From the NCBI GenBank assembly GCA_018401055.1, contig JAGYLB010000125.1, positions 1 through 8,226 of the forward strand: 8,226 nt of DNA, read 5' to 3'. Below the pieces are notes generated by a model. It was not told where the DNA came from, did no database searches, and saw nothing but the letters and a program-made list of their open reading frames with translations. A program made the position numbers and the translations under genes. Source of the DNA: Roseicyclus sp. Its GTDB lineage: Bacteria; Pseudomonadota; Alphaproteobacteria; Rhodobacterales; Rhodobacteraceae. Positions 6,931-8,226 of this stretch are shown here, one piece after another (position 1 is the first letter of the stretch; the number at the start of each line of letters is the position of its first letter).

Positions 6931-8226
6931 ATGAGTGACCGTCAGCAGCTTGCCGAGCATGGCACCAACTTCTGCATCGCAGCCCTCGGTATCATCGCGG
7001 CGGTGATCGCTGAGCCACGGCCTCTGCCGGTGGCCGTCCTGACGCATGGGTCGCCGCTGGCGAGTCGGGAGGCCTGGGCGACCGCGCCACTGTCCGCCGC
7101 GCCCGCAAGGCCGTCCGAGGATGCGCTTTCGCGCCAGTCGCGTGACATCACCGAGGCCGACATCGTCACCGCCTCCGCCCTCCTGTCCGAAAACCGGGGC
7201 CGCATCCGGTTCGAGCCTGCCCGCATGTCGCGCGCCGTGGCATCGGGCGACATCGACGCGGCGCTCCTGCGCGATGTGTTCGGAACCGCGCTCACCGATC
7301 TCGACCCCGGCCCGCGCCGCGCGATCGAGATCACCCTGCGCGCCGCCTTCGACATCTTCCGCGCGAACCCCAAATATCGCGAGGCGTTCACACAGGCGAT
7401 GGTCATGGATCTGCTCGCCACCCACCAGATCGCGCACAGCCTGCTCGAAAGCATCAAGGACGACACCGCCGCCATCCGCGAAACTCAAACCGCCCAAGGC
7501 GCCGACATCGCGGACATCAAGGCCCTGCTGCAATCCTTCGGCGGCTTCCCCAACGCCGCCGCGCAGGCCGAAACTCTCGCGGTGAGAATCTAAAAGACAC
7601 TCGTTTGGCTGCCTTCGGTGAAACCACCATCGACGACCGGGCAACCCTGGTCCGGTTCATCGAAGGCAAGGCGCAGGAATATGCCGCCTATCGCGCCACC
7701 ATCGACGGCCTCGATGACCGTGTCGCCGCCGTCGCCAACCCTCGGCGGCGGCGCAGGACGCCGCCGAACGCCTCAACTTTGACGAGGTCGAGGCGCTGCT
7801 GTCCCGCGTCGATGAGGTGGAAACCGAAATCGCCGCCGAAACCAAGATCGCCCGCGCGCGCAACGCACTCCTGCGAGGCGATCCGGACCACGCCTTCACC
7901 CTCCTCTCCACCGCCGCCGACAGCTTCGCGTCCATCGACCCCCTCGAACCCGCCCGCCGCCGCGCGGGCTACGAGGATCTGCTTTATCAGCACGGCCTGC
8001 GCTATCCCGGCCCCGCCCTCGCCCGCGCCGCACAGATGAACCGCGACGGCCTCGCCGCCTGCCCGAAGGAAACCGACGCAACGCTCTGGGCGCGCCTCCA
8101 GAACAACCTCGGCAACGCCCTCACCGACCTCGGCGCGCGGCAGGATGATCCTGCCCTCCTCCACGACGCTGTCACCGCCTTCCGCGCCGCCCTCACCGCC
8201 CGCACGCGCGAGGCCAGCCCGATGCA
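6931..8226 (+). CDS. TPR-repeat protein, 3' end outside window, two apparent frameshifts
   Basis: Read as one gene in three frames. Segment A starts at ATG 6931 (AGGGGA seven bases upstream) and is frame-open to TAA 7593. It holds a weakly hydrophobic N-terminal stretch (FCIAALGIIAAVIA), then helical sequence ITEADIVTASALLSENRGRIRF, AAFDIFRANPKYREAFTQAMVMDLLATHQI and IKDDTAAIRETQTAQGADIADIKALLQSFGG. Segment B, from about 7581 to 7740, gives LAAFGETTIDDRATLVRFIEGKAQEYAAYRA with no ribosome site of its own. Segment C, from about 7742 to the edge, gives AAAQDAAERLNFDEVEALLSRVDEVETEIAAETKIARARNALLRGD and the TPR unit LWARLQNNLGNALTDLGARQDDPALLHDAVTAFRAAL. These pieces fit, in order, Rhodobacteraceae proteins with a helical N-terminal region ahead of long TPR arrays. 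The B-to-C break is explained by two extra bases in CCCTCGG. TPR arrays bind proteins; a partner or effector role cannot be read here. A and B could instead be separate genes. Confidence 0.72.

Noticed and set aside
5913..6932. Minus-strand open frame of 339 codons over the gatB 3' half
   Set aside because: The plus strand here encodes the conserved GatB C-terminal domains; the minus product is a low-complexity Gly/Val/Asp shadow.
6910..7644. Minus-strand open frame of 244 codons opposite the start of the TPR gene
   Set aside because: The plus strand has a ribosome site and helical protein continuing into recognised TPR sequence; the minus product shows no family features.

Overview
The window is GC-rich, with strong third-position G/C preference and dense gene packing. 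GatB reads like the Rhodobacteraceae/Roseobacter type of Alphaproteobacteria, and the lipid acyltransferase, SLT-domain proteins, RTX protein and TPR protein fit that group. This placement is inference from protein character, with no database search. No rRNA, tRNA, CRISPR array, transposase or phage gene was seen.

Layout: (1) 1-1042, plus strand: the 3' part of a PlsC-like lysophospholipid acyltransferase, then a 136-residue two-helix membrane protein with a PH-like cytoplasmic tail. (2) 1056-2654, minus strand: two tandem paralogous secreted lytic transglycosylase-like proteins. The first transcribed (2654-2064) is a lipoprotein. The second (1975-1056) has a Sec-type signal peptide, a TTG start with a strong ribosome binding site, and an apparent frameshift before its catalytic domain. 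(3) 2655-2908: divergent intergenic region with an 8-bp inverted repeat. (4) 2909-5183, plus strand: a calcium-binding RTX protein made almost wholly of GGxGxDxxx repeats, then a secreted Cys-rich protein of unknown family. (5) 5216-6731, plus strand: gatB, split by one extra C. (6) 6931 to the right edge: the start of a TPR protein read in three successive frames.

The transglycosylase pair, RTX protein and Cys-rich protein all face the cell envelope or exterior, but nothing shows that they act together. gatB is housekeeping and supports amidated tRNA synthesis.

The most striking overall signal is the number of small reading-frame breaks (transglycosylase copy, gatB, TPR gene twice, perhaps the 3' ends of the Cys-rich and acyltransferase genes). 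Because gatB is expected to be essential in this group, base-calling or assembly error is the simplest explanation for at least part of this, and the broken genes should not be called pseudogenes without checking reads. I found no clearly new multi-gene system. The least explained items are the catalytic-domain-free RTX protein with its Cys-rich neighbour, and the N-terminal part of the TPR protein.
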